A stretch of DNA of 38,109 bases, taken from contig JAGAWH010000167.1 in assembly GCA_017941505.1 (NCBI GenBank), forward strand, positions 1-38,109, in the 5' to 3' direction. Source of the DNA: Faecalicoccus sp. Lineage in GTDB: Bacteria > Bacillota_I > Bacilli_A > Erysipelotrichales > Erysipelotrichaceae. This document shows positions 16,313 to 24,499 of the stretch, one piece after another. A program made the position numbers and the translations under genes. The first letter of the stretch is position 1; each line of letters begins with the position of its first letter. The notes beneath the pieces are model-generated. The model did not search any database and was not told the origin of the DNA. It saw only the letters and a list, made by a program, of their open reading frames with translations.

Positions 16313-17980
16313 ATGCTGGTAAAATACGGTAAAGAAAAAAGATGCATCATTGTCTTGTTCTATGATCGTGAAGGAATCGTAGATACCTATTTTCTGGAAT
16401 TGTTGAACGAACTTCGTCCTGAAACCAATAATTTGATAGTGGTTTGTAACGGATGGGTGAATCCCGATAGTTTTTCAAAATTGGAAGAATATACCGATGA
16501 AGTCATTTTAAGGGTAAATCAAGGATTTGATGTAGGAGCTTATCGGGAAATCCTCTTTTATCTGGGATGGAAGACTCTTTCCACATTTGAAGAAGTTATT
16601 TTATTGAATTACACATTTTTTGTGATGAAAAATTCTTTCCATAAGATGTTTGAAACAATGGATCAAAGAGATATCGATTTCTGGGGGATTACCAAACATC
16701 ATAAGATGCCTAACGATCCATATGGTGATGTATATCCATGGGGATATATGCCGGAACATTTGAATTCGCATTTTATCGCGCTGCGAAACTCTCTTTTTAC
16801 AAGCTGGGCATACCGGAACTTTATTTTTAACCTCCCCAATCCATCATCTCGTCAGGAAAGCGTGGTTAAATATGAAACCATCTTCACCAAAACATTCAGT
16901 GATTTTGGGTATGTGTATGATACATATACAGATTCAAATTTTCTGGAAGGCATTCATTATTTTCCGGGCGTTTATGGGATTGACCGGCTGCTTGAGAAAA
17001 AGAATTGTCCTATTATTAAAAGACGGGTGTTTTATACCGATTATTTAGAATATATCGATAAAACTGCAGGTGAAGCTTCCGCTTATGCATATGAATGGTT
17101 AAAAAGACATCCGGAAGAATTTGATATGAATTCGATGTGGGATAATATTTTGCGTTTGGAAAACTTAGCAGATATTACACAAACCCTGCATTTAAGATTT
17201 TTCCCGGATTCTTTGACAACTGAGCATGAATTTTCGGATGAAGAAGCTTTAATAGTAGTCCATGGACCGAAAATACTTTTTGATCTATTTTACGTATCAT
17301 ATGAGAAAAATATACCTGCTAAATGGGAGTGGCTGTATGTAGAAGGATCTTTATCCGATGCTTTGAAGCAGGCAGGTATGTCATGTGGTAAGTACTCATA
17401 TGTATTCTTTATAAATTTACTGGATCCAAAAGAATGGGAACCGTATTCCAACGGAACTTCACTGATTTACAGAGACATGGAAAACCTTTGCGGAAGTAGT
17501 GAACTAATCGGTAATTTGGTGGAAGAATTTATACAAAACGAAAGATTGGGTATGTTGGTGCCGCCGCTTCCTAACCACGGTATTTATTATGAAAAGGTAC
17601 AGGATGGAAGAGCCGGCTATGATGAAAAACTTCAGAAAGTCTGTCAAAAACTAGGCTTGCGGGTGCAGGTTCGTAAAAGTGCTGCCCCACCTGTCTATTC
17701 CTGGACAGGAAGTTTCTGGATTCGCTCCAAGCTGTTGATTCAAATTATGGAAACATATGATATTTCCGGCATTGAAGATTCTGTTGTTCATATGTTGATG
17801 CCTTTACTTTTACAGGAAATGGGTTACTTTACCGGGGTTGTGATGTCAACACAATACGCCTCTTTGGAGGCGACCAATTTAGGTTATATGATGCGGGAAG
17901 TCAATCGTGCACTATTTGAAAGAGTAGGCCCGGATTACTATTGGAAAGAATTAAACAAATTAGAGGAGACAATAAAATGA
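16313..17980 (+). CDS. second RgpF-like protein with a diverged C-terminal half
   Basis: This 555-residue protein is a paralogue of the preceding one. The N-terminal half aligns well, including CIIVLFYDREGIVD, NQGFDVGAYRE (N69, D73) and the shared CPIIKRR and RLENLADI stretches. In the C-terminal half the NRGRD and HDKK motifs are missing, although the later RLGMLVPPLPNHG segment is kept. The second catalytic-like domain is therefore probably inactive or changed in function. It sits 24 bases after its paralogue, and its stop overlaps the next start as ATGA. Divergence after tandem duplication is the simplest history. Confidence 0.8.
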   Translation: MLVKYGKEKRCIIVLFYDREGIVDTYFLELLNELRPETNNLIVVCNGWVNPDSFSKLEEYTDEVILRVNQGFDVGAYREILFYLGWKTLSTFEEVILLNYTFFVMKNSFHKMFETMDQRDIDFWGITKHHKMPNDPYGDVYPWGYMPEHLNSHFIALRNSLFTSWAYRNFIFNLPNPSSRQESVVKYETIFTKTFSDFGYVYDTYTDSNFLEGIHYFPGVYGIDRLLEKKNCPIIKRRVFYTDYLEYIDKTAGEASAYAYEWLKRHPEEFDMNSMWDNILRLENLADITQTLHLRFFPDSLTTEHEFSDEEALIVVHGPKILFDLFYVSYEKNIPAKWEWLYVEGSLSDALKQAGMSCGKYSYVFFINLLDPKEWEPYSNGTSLIYRDMENLCGSSELIGNLVEEFIQNERLGMLVPPLPNHGIYYEKVQDGRAGYDEKLQKVCQKLGLRVQVRKSAAPPVYSWTGSFWIRSKLLIQIMETYDISGIEDSVVHMLMPLLLQEMGYFTGVVMSTQYASLEATNLGYMMREVNRALFERVGPDYYWKELNKLEETIK

Positions 17981-18210
17981 GCGAACAGAAAACGAACCAA
18001 TATGAAAAATTGATCAGAGAAACTGAGGAAGCCCTTCGTCTTACTCAAATGGAAAAGGCCCGACTTTTAACAGAGAATGAAAAACTGAAAAAAGAAAATG
18101 AATCCCTGTTGGCGGAAAAGGAAAGCTGGCGTATTCAATATGAGACGCTTTACCACTCTTGGGGATACCAAATGATTTTGCGGGCTAAAGGATTGTTAGG
18201 AAGAATGTAG
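17977..18210 (+). CDS. small coiled-coil protein of the glycan operon
   Basis: This 77-residue protein is almost entirely one predicted coiled coil (residues about 5-55, rich in Glu, Lys and Leu), ending in a short aromatic, basic tail, SWGYQMILRAKGLLGRM. Similar coil-plus-SWR/Y tails occur at the ends of some surface glycosyltransferases. It may help the RgpF-like proteins assemble or sit at the membrane, but this is inference. The start ATG overlaps the previous stop, with TAGAGGAG upstream, so coupling is likely. No known family was recognised. Confidence 0.7.
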   Translation: MSEQKTNQYEKLIRETEEALRLTQMEKARLLTENEKLKKENESLLAEKESWRIQYETLYHSWGYQMILRAKGLLGRM

Positions 18211-18292
18211 TTTCCATTTTTAGCTTTCTTTAAATAGTGTTTAATTGGAAGGATTAAAAGAGCGTTTTATATATAAGCGCTCTTTTGTACTT

Positions 18293-18765
18293 TTAGGGAT
18301 TGCTTCTTTTCAAGGTGGACACACGCACAAAGATATCTGCCAGCTGTTCGGGCGTTTGGTTAAACCCGTTTCTAAGCCAGGTTTGTAAAATCATCCAAAG
18401 ACCGCCTGCTACATAGGCATCCGCATAAATCTGCTCATTTGAAAGCGACGTGTCATAGTAATTGATTGAAGTGTTATCCAGATATAGATGGAACCGGTCC
18501 ATTAACATATACGACATCCCGCTTTTCTCTAACAGTAAGGCATAGTCTTTATGGTTTTTCCAAAAAGTAAAAAAGTAAAGTGCCTGAGCACGGAAATCTA
18601 TTAGTTTGTCAGGCGTGATTCCCCGGTCATATTCTTTGATGAGAATGTCGTAGTGTTGGTCAAGGATACCCCCAAACCTTTATAGGATGCAGGTATTTTT
18701 TTTTGGTGTTCATATTCTTGGATATTGTTTTGTACCAATAAAAATGATTTGTTTGAATATGATGT
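18293..18765 (-). pseudogene. remnant of a TetR-family regulator
   Basis: The minus strand encodes the C-terminal ligand domain of a TetR regulator (SNEQIYADAYVAGGLWMIL and NGFNQTPEQLADIF are typical). The frame is open upstream of the nearest ATG (18517) to about 18680, then meets a stop. A different frame continues the protein upstream with FLLVQNNIQEYEHQKK. The frames join at a run of five G (minus strand, 18669-18673), where one missing G would restore the read. No helix-turn-helix is found further upstream before the next gene's promoter. I read it as a frameshifted gene that has lost its DNA-binding domain. Confidence 0.6.
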
Positions 18766-18785
18766 AACAATTTTACAGAAATGAT

Positions 18786-18813
18786 TTGAAAATTTTTTAT
18801 TTAACGGTATGAT
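18786..18813 (+). promoter_or_regulatory. promoter of the aspartate aminotransferase
   Basis: TTGAAA (18786-18791), 16 bases and TATGAT (18808-18813) precede a short leader with AGAGGAGGTAG. It lies where the lost 5' end of the TetR remnant would be. Confidence 0.6.
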
Positions 18814-18841
18814 ATTTACATTGGAAAGAGGAGGTAGAACG

Positions 18842-20134
18842 ATGAAACCTTATATCGAAATGACAAATGAAGAGTTAAATAAAGAACTCGAAACTTTAAG
18901 GAAAAAATATAAAAAGATCCAGGCTCAGGGAATGAATTTGGATATGAGCCGGGGAAAGCCGTCTCAGGAACAGCTTGATCTTTCAATGGGGTTGATGGAT
19001 GTATTGGATTCTTCCTCTGATTTGACTTGTGATGATGGAACGGATTGCCGTAACTACGGTCAGTTAACCGGTATTGAAGAAGCTCGTCAATTACTTGGCG
19101 ATATGATGGAAAACAATCCAAAAGATATTATTATTTACGGAAACTCTTCCTTAAATGTAATGTTTGATGCGATCAGCCGTGCATGGACACACGGTATTAT
19201 GGGAAATACCCCATGGGGTAAACTTCCGGAAGTAAAATTTTTGTGTCCGGTTCCGGGATATGACAGACACTTTGCGATGTGCGAATACTTTGGCATCGTG
19301 ATGATTCCGGTACCAATGACACCAACAGGACCGGATATGGAAATGGTAGAAGGCTTAGTAAGCGCCGATGAAGGTATCAAAGGTATCTGGTGTGTACCTA
19401 AGTATTCCAACCCTCAGGGTATTACTTATTCCGATGAAACGGTACGCCGTCTGGCAAGATTACATCCGGCAGCTAAAGACTTCCGTATTTTCTGGGATAA
19501 TGCCTATGGTATTCATCATTTATATGATGATAAGCAGGATAATGTGATTGAAATTTTAGCAGAATGTAAACGTGCCGGAAATCCGGATTTAGTATACAAG
19601 TTTGCCTCAACATCAAAGATTACCTTCCCGGGAAGCGGTATTGCGGCTATGGCAGTCAGCCCAAACAATATGGAAGACTTTGTAACGCATTTGAAATATC
19701 AGACAATCAGCCATGATAAAGTAAACCAGCTTCGTCACGTACGTTTCTTTGGTGATATCCACGGAATGGTAGAACATATGCGTAAGCAGGCCGATATCAT
19801 TCGTCCAAAGTTTGAATTGGTAGAAGATATTTTAGACAGAGACCTGGGCGAATTACAGGTTGGAACATGGACTAAGCCACTAGGCGGATATTTCATCATG
19901 TTTAATTCTCTGGAAGGATGCGCCAAGGATATCGTTGCCCGTGCTAAAAAAGCCGGCGTGAAGATTACCCCGGCCGGTGCTACATGGCCATATGGATATG
20001 ATCCATACGATACGGATATTCGTATTGCGCCAACGTATCCAAGCATCGAAGATTTAAAGGCAGCCTTGGAAATCTTTACACTTTGTGTTCGTATTTCCAG
20101 CCTTAAGAAAATTCTGGCAGATCGCCAGGCTTAA
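18842..20134 (+). CDS. type Ic aspartate aminotransferase
   Basis: This 430-residue PLP enzyme belongs to the aspartate aminotransferase group with Pfam domain Asp_aminotransf (PF12897), distinct from the classical AspC. It has the MNLDMSRGKPS N-terminal motif of the group, YGNSSLNVMFD for PLP phosphate contact, IFWDNAYGIHH, and the Schiff-base lysine K259 in STSKITFPGSG. It would interconvert aspartate and oxaloacetate using 2-oxoglutarate. The ATG at 18842 is chosen because AGAGGAGG lies just upstream; an in-frame ATG 33 bases earlier overlaps the -10 box. It is a single-gene unit with its own promoter and terminator. Confidence 0.88.
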   Translation: MKPYIEMTNEELNKELETLRKKYKKIQAQGMNLDMSRGKPSQEQLDLSMGLMDVLDSSSDLTCDDGTDCRNYGQLTGIEEARQLLGDMMENNPKDIIIYGNSSLNVMFDAISRAWTHGIMGNTPWGKLPEVKFLCPVPGYDRHFAMCEYFGIVMIPVPMTPTGPDMEMVEGLVSADEGIKGIWCVPKYSNPQGITYSDETVRRLARLHPAAKDFRIFWDNAYGIHHLYDDKQDNVIEILAECKRAGNPDLVYKFASTSKITFPGSGIAAMAVSPNNMEDFVTHLKYQTISHDKVNQLRHVRFFGDIHGMVEHMRKQADIIRPKFELVEDILDRDLGELQVGTWTKPLGGYFIMFNSLEGCAKDIVARAKKAGVKITPAGATWPYGYDPYDTDIRIAPTYPSIEDLKAALEIFTLCVRISSLKKILADRQA

Positions 20135-20141
20135 TGAATAT

Positions 20142-20171
20142 AAGTTCGTATCTCAGCATACGAACTTTTTT
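20142..20171 (+). terminator. aspartate aminotransferase terminator
   Basis: AAGTTCGTAT (20142-20151) pairs perfectly with ATACGAACTT (20158-20167), followed by a T run. Confidence 0.85.
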
Positions 20172-20203
20172 AAGATATAATAATACAAAAGGAGTGAATC
20201 GTT

Positions 20204-20434
20204 ATGAAATGCCCATATTGTGGAAGTGAAAGAATCGAAACGGATATCGCCTGGGGAAAATCGTCAGAGACCGGTAATGTTGGATTGAAATATACGACAG
20301 CCGGTATTTTTACCGGAGTTGCCCAGGTGTATGCAGATCTTTGTGAGGATTGTAAGACAATTATTCGCTTATACATCAAAGAAGATACCGATAAAGAATG
20401 GATCCATAGACCGGGGACTCTAGGAACGAAGTAA
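20204..20434 (+). CDS. small zinc-ribbon protein
   Basis: This 76-residue protein has two CxxC pairs, CPYC at residues 3-6 and CEDC near 48-51, that should bind one zinc ion in a zinc-ribbon fold. The part between is glycine-rich with a short hydrophobic stretch. No enzyme motif is seen and I do not recognise a named family. AGGAGTG lies upstream of the ATG, and a TATAAT at 20176-20181 could be its -10 box. A terminator follows, so it looks like a single gene. Confidence 0.75.
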   Translation: MKCPYCGSERIETDIAWGKSSETGNVGLKYTTAGIFTGVAQVYADLCEDCKTIIRLYIKEDTDKEWIHRPGTLGTK

Positions 20435-20464
20435 CAGGAAACCAATTGAACATAGGAATAATTT

Positions 20465-20493
20465 AGCTCGTAATTCATTTTACGGGCTTTTTT
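20465..20493 (+). terminator. terminator after zinc-ribbon gene
   Basis: AGCTCGTAA (20465-20473) pairs with TTACGGGCT (20480-20488, one T-G pair) and runs into TTTTT. Confidence 0.75.
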
Positions 20494-20539
20494 ATTAGAT
20501 GGTATGATGAAATCAAAGAAATACACGTGGAGGATTAAG

Positions 20540-22594
20540 ATGAAGAAAGAATATGAAGCCCTGTTTACACCATGGAAGATAGGGAATTGCGAAATCAAGA
20601 ATAGAATCGTTCTAACATCCATGGGAGGTACCGATTTGTTTGGATGGATGGAAAAGAACCATTTCGATAAGGCGGGAGCTGAATTTATATATAATGTCGC
20701 AAAAAATAATGTAGGATTGGTCCTGCCGGGATGTCAGCCGGTTTATAACCCAATGGGTGGAGAATGGCTGTATCAAAATAAGAAGATGTATTCCGATCTG
20801 GCAAAATGGATGCCAAAGTTCCATGAAACCGGAGCGAAGCTGTTTGTTCAATTAACAGCCGGATTTGGACGCAGCTTTACGATCTCTGAAATGATGGAAA
20901 AATTATATTCCAACAAGGCGCTTCGTGCCGTATCTAAACCGTTTATGGATTTGGATAAAATCACTGCCACCGCTTCTCCTTCACCGAACAGGTGGAGTGA
21001 TAAAGTTCCAAGCAGAGCCATGACAAAAGATGAGATTCGTGAGTTTGTCGAAGCCTTTGCGAAAACCGCAAAGCTGCTTAAAGATGCCGGCGTAGATGGA
21101 GTAGAGATCCATGCGGTCCACGAAGGATATTTATTGGATCAATTTACCCTTAAATATGTGAACCACCGTACGGATGAATATGGTGGATCCTTTGAGAATC
21201 GTTATCGTTTTGCGGTAGAAATTGTACAGGCAATCAAGGAAGTGTGCGGAAAAGACTTCCCGGTTTCGCTTCGTTACAGCATACTTTCTAAGACCAAAGG
21301 ATTCCGAAGGGGAGCACTTCCGGGGGAAGAATTTGAAGAAGTCGGACGCGATATGGAAGAGAGCGAGCGCGCCGTAAAATATCTGCAGGATGCCGGTTAC
21401 GATATGCTCAATTGTGATAACGGAACCTATGATGCCTGGTATTGGGCACATCCGCCGATTTATATGCCGGAAAACTGCAACCTGGATGATGTGATACATA
21501 TCCGTAATTTCTGTGATATTCCGGTCGTATGCGCGGGACGATTGGATCCTAAAGTAGCCGCAAAGGCCATTGAGGAAGGAAAACTCGATGGAGCCGGATT
21601 TGCCCGTCAGTTTTTGGCAGATACCGAATGGGTTACCAAACTTATGGATGAGCGTGAAGAAGACATTCGACCATGCATCTTATGTCATAATGGATGTTTC
21701 AATATGTGCCACTATAAAGGGGTCCCTAATGATCAGGATTTGATGGATTCTCTGCATTTGGCAAGATGTGCTGTCAATGCCGAAACGATGCAGACAAATA
21801 AGCACTATATCAAGCCAACCGATAACCCACAGACAGTACATATAGTCGGTGGCGGAATCGGTGGAATGGAGGCAGCCCGCGTACTTAAATTAAGAGGTCA
21901 TAAGCCGATTATCTACGAAAAGTCGGATGTTTTAGGCGGCACCTTTATTCCTGCTTCTGCCGAGTCATACAAGGGAAAATTAAGAGATTTATTGGCATGG
22001 TATCGCCGTGAAATGGAAAAGATGGATATAGAAATTCACTACAATTACGAAGTACGCTCAATTCTGGAATTTGGGGATGCACCGGTAATCATTGCGACCG
22101 GATCTACCCCAAGACGCATGAATTCTATCAAGGGCAATGAAAAGATGATTGAAGCCTGTGAGTATTTAAGAGGTAAAGAAGTTGGAGATACCGTTGTAGT
22201 AGTCGGCGGCGGACTTACCGGCTGTGAGATTGCCTATGAACTGTATCTGCAGGGTAAGAATCCTGTTATTGTTGAGATGTTAGATGATCTGGTAAAACAG
22301 AAGGGTGTATGTCTTGCGAATTCTTCTTATCTGCGCGAGTATTTCGCATGGAAAAAAGTACCGGTTTATCTGGAAACGAAACTAAAAGAAGTACGTGATA
22401 ACGAAATTGTCTGTGAAGGAAAAGATGGAGAAATTATCATTCCGTGTGATTCGGTGATCGCATCCACCGGTTATCTGCCGGCACCGCTGGCAACTCTTAA
22501 AAAGAAAAATGCCTATTTAGTCGGTGATTGTGACCGGGTCGGCAATCTTCGTACGGTAATTTGGAAAGCGTATGAGACAGCGATGAAAATTTAA
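20540..22594 (+). CDS. Fe-S flavin oxidoreductase, old yellow enzyme/FadH type
   Basis: This 684-residue protein has an N-terminal FMN-binding TIM barrel of the old yellow enzyme family (residues about 1-360, with the HAVHEGYLLDQF motif). A cysteine cluster follows (C379, C382, C386, C390 and C410) that can hold a [4Fe-4S] centre. The C-terminal NAD(P)H/FAD domain has two dinucleotide motifs, VGGGIGGMEAA and VGGGLTGCEIA. This is the layout of 2,4-dienoyl-CoA reductase, enoate reductases and the BaiCD-type bile acid or steroid reductases of gut anaerobes. Substrate cannot be told by reading. ATG 20540 is preferred, with GTGGAGG upstream, over an in-frame ATG 36 bases earlier. Confidence 0.88.
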   Translation: MKKEYEALFTPWKIGNCEIKNRIVLTSMGGTDLFGWMEKNHFDKAGAEFIYNVAKNNVGLVLPGCQPVYNPMGGEWLYQNKKMYSDLAKWMPKFHETGAKLFVQLTAGFGRSFTISEMMEKLYSNKALRAVSKPFMDLDKITATASPSPNRWSDKVPSRAMTKDEIREFVEAFAKTAKLLKDAGVDGVEIHAVHEGYLLDQFTLKYVNHRTDEYGGSFENRYRFAVEIVQAIKEVCGKDFPVSLRYSILSKTKGFRRGALPGEEFEEVGRDMEESERAVKYLQDAGYDMLNCDNGTYDAWYWAHPPIYMPENCNLDDVIHIRNFCDIPVVCAGRLDPKVAAKAIEEGKLDGAGFARQFLADTEWVTKLMDEREEDIRPCILCHNGCFNMCHYKGVPNDQDLMDSLHLARCAVNAETMQTNKHYIKPTDNPQTVHIVGGGIGGMEAARVLKLRGHKPIIYEKSDVLGGTFIPASAESYKGKLRDLLAWYRREMEKMDIEIHYNYEVRSILEFGDAPVIIATGSTPRRMNSIKGNEKMIEACEYLRGKEVGDTVVVVGGGLTGCEIAYELYLQGKNPVIVEMLDDLVKQKGVCLANSSYLREYFAWKKVPVYLETKLKEVRDNEIVCEGKDGEIIIPCDSVIASTGYLPAPLATLKKKNAYLVGDCDRVGNLRTVIWKAYETAMKI

Positions 22595-22610
22595 TAAATA
22601 AAAATAAGAT

Positions 22611-22637
22611 GGCAATGCGTCCGCATTGCCGTTTTTT
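22611..22637 (+). terminator. flavoenzyme terminator
   Basis: GGCAATGC (22611-22618) pairs with GCATTGCC (22623-22630) around a four-base loop, followed by GTTTTTT. comFA starts 14 bases after the T run. Confidence 0.85.
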
Positions 22638-22650
22638 CGTATTAGTTAAT

Positions 22651-23815
22651 ATGAGATGCCCTAGATGTAAAAATGAAGATATGCGCTATTTTGCGTATGA
22701 TAAAGGAATTTGGTACTGCCGAAGGTGTATTGCGTTCTCGCGAATCAATGTAGGAGATCATATCCATCCTGCTGTATTGTCACACCGCGCATGGAAAGGC
22801 AAACCGCAAATGGATTATCAGTTAACGAAACATCAGGCTGATGTTTCCCAAAAGGTTCTGTTCAATTTAAAACAAGGTAAGGATGTATTTGTGTATGCAT
22901 CCACCGGAGCCCGGCAAAACAGAGATCACATTTGAAAGTATTTGTTTCTATCTGTCTTGTGGAAAAAAGATTGCCTTTGCGATCAGCCGCAGACAGGTTG
23001 TACTCGAGATTGCGGACCGTTTAAAAAAGGCGTTTCCGGAATTAAAGGTAGTGGCGGTGGCTGAAGGATATACCGATGATACCGATGGCGATATCATCGT
23101 CTGTACTATGCATCAGTTATATCGATACCCGTATGCCTTTGATTTATTGATTTTAGATGAAGTAGATGCCTTTCCTTTTGCGGGAAATGAAGTGTTAGAA
23201 AACATTGTAGATTTAGCGTCCATCGGACAGAAGATGTATTTAAGCGCAACACCGGATGAGAAAAATATGGAAGCCATAGAATCAGGGAAGATGGTATTGA
23301 TCGAGTTATTTGAAAGACCGCACGGTCATGATTTAATTGTTCCTAAAGTCATACCGGTATCTGTATTTATACAGGTGATAATCACATTGATTGGATGTAT
23401 TTATTGGAAAAGGAAAGGGAAACAGGTATTGGTGTTTGTGCCGCGAAAAGAAGACAGCTTGTGGTTATCTTATCTTCTTGGCATATTTGTTCGAAGTAAG
23501 CCCATTCATTCCCAATCCGATGACAAGGATGAAATTATGACAGCTTTTCGAAAACACGATTTGGATGTTCTTGTCTGTACTACCCTTTTGGAAAGAGGAA
23601 TTACAGTAGGAAGTGTTCAGGTAATCGTATATCAGGCCGATCACAGTGTGTTTACTACAGCCAGTCTGATTCAGATTTTCGGGCGTATTGGAAGAACGTT
23701 TAAAGATCCTTACGGAGTAGGTCTTGCCCTGTGTAAAAGCAGATCTTCCGCATTAAATCAATGCGTCAATCAGATAGAAAGGATGAATGCACAAAAAAAT
23801 GAAGTTCAAGATTAA
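22651..23815 (+). pseudogene. comFA: comFA, DNA-uptake helicase, frameshifted in Walker A
   Basis: ComFA is a membrane-associated ATPase that helps pull single-stranded DNA in during transformation. The first part (22651-22935) has the zinc finger (C3, C6, C23, C26) and reads into the Walker A motif as STGA, then shifts. The second part continues as GKTEITFES, with DEVDAF (motif II), LSATP (motif III) and QIFGRIGRT (motif VI). The shift is in a CCC run at 22910-22912 where two C would give the expected STGAGKTE. Everything else looks intact. It is either a recent inactivating mutation, phase variation or a sequencing error. No good ribosome binding site precedes 22651. Confidence 0.85.
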
Positions 23816-24476
23816 CTCATTATGGAATCCCAAAGAAAGGTATTGTCTGATTTGCGGTAAAGATTTAAATGAATTTCATGAGATCTCTGATTTTTTAGTA
23901 AATCCTTATCCCCTGTGTGAAAACTGTCGTAAAATCTTTCATCCCTGTAAAACTACTTATCGTATTGAAGGAATTAAATGGCATGTTCTGTATGAATATA
24001 CTGAAGAGCTTGAAAGGCTGCTCTTTCGCTACAAGGAGCAGAGAGATGTTGTATTAGCGCCTGTATTTTTTGAAGAGATTTCGTATCAACTTCAAAGTTA
24101 TCAAAAGAAATACTGTATATGCGGCTTATGCAGTTCGGATGCCAAAAGGATGGAAAGGGGATTTGAGCCTTTAAAAGAGATGTTAGAAGCGCATCATATC
24201 GAATTTCACTCTCCTTTGTATAAGAATTCCGATTGGAAACAGAATAATAAAATCGGAAAAGAGAGAGAAAAAATAAAAGAAATATTATCGCGTAAAGAGT
24301 TATATCCATTAGATAATAAACCCATCTTTCTGGTGGATGATGTATGTACAACAGGAAATACGATGAAATGGGCATGTAAGCTTTTAAAGCCTCGGAAGGT
24401 GCTTTTATTATGTGCGCATCCTGCATGGTTACATAAAGAAAGAAGAAGTATAGAAAAAAGGTCTTCCTTTTGGTAA
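23787..24476 (+). CDS. comFC: ComFC, phosphoribosyltransferase-like competence protein
   Basis: This 229-residue protein has an N-terminal zinc-ribbon region (CLICG and CENC pairs plus a further Cys) and the C-terminal phosphoribosyltransferase signature IFLVDDVCTTGNTM, in the normal ComF/ComFC layout. ComFC interacts with ComFA in DNA uptake and is needed for natural transformation in several bacteria. Its start overlaps the end of comFA by 29 bases, with AAAGGATGA upstream. Translation may be coupled, so the comFA frameshift could affect it only through the upstream reading frame. A second in-frame ATG lies at 23799. Confidence 0.88.
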   Translation: MHKKMKFKINSLWNPKERYCLICGKDLNEFHEISDFLVNPYPLCENCRKIFHPCKTTYRIEGIKWHVLYEYTEELERLLFRYKEQRDVVLAPVFFEEISYQLQSYQKKYCICGLCSSDAKRMERGFEPLKEMLEAHHIEFHSPLYKNSDWKQNNKIGKEREKIKEILSRKELYPLDNKPIFLVDDVCTTGNTMKWACKLLKPRKVLLLCAHPAWLHKERRSIEKRSSFW

Positions 24477-24499
24477 ACTATTCACGAAAGGGGGGCAAT

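Noticed and set aside
22883..23815. Second half of comFA as an independent gene starting at 22883.
   Set aside because: Its first residues do not resemble ComFA, whereas joining the two frames restores an intact Walker A motif. A frameshift explains it better.
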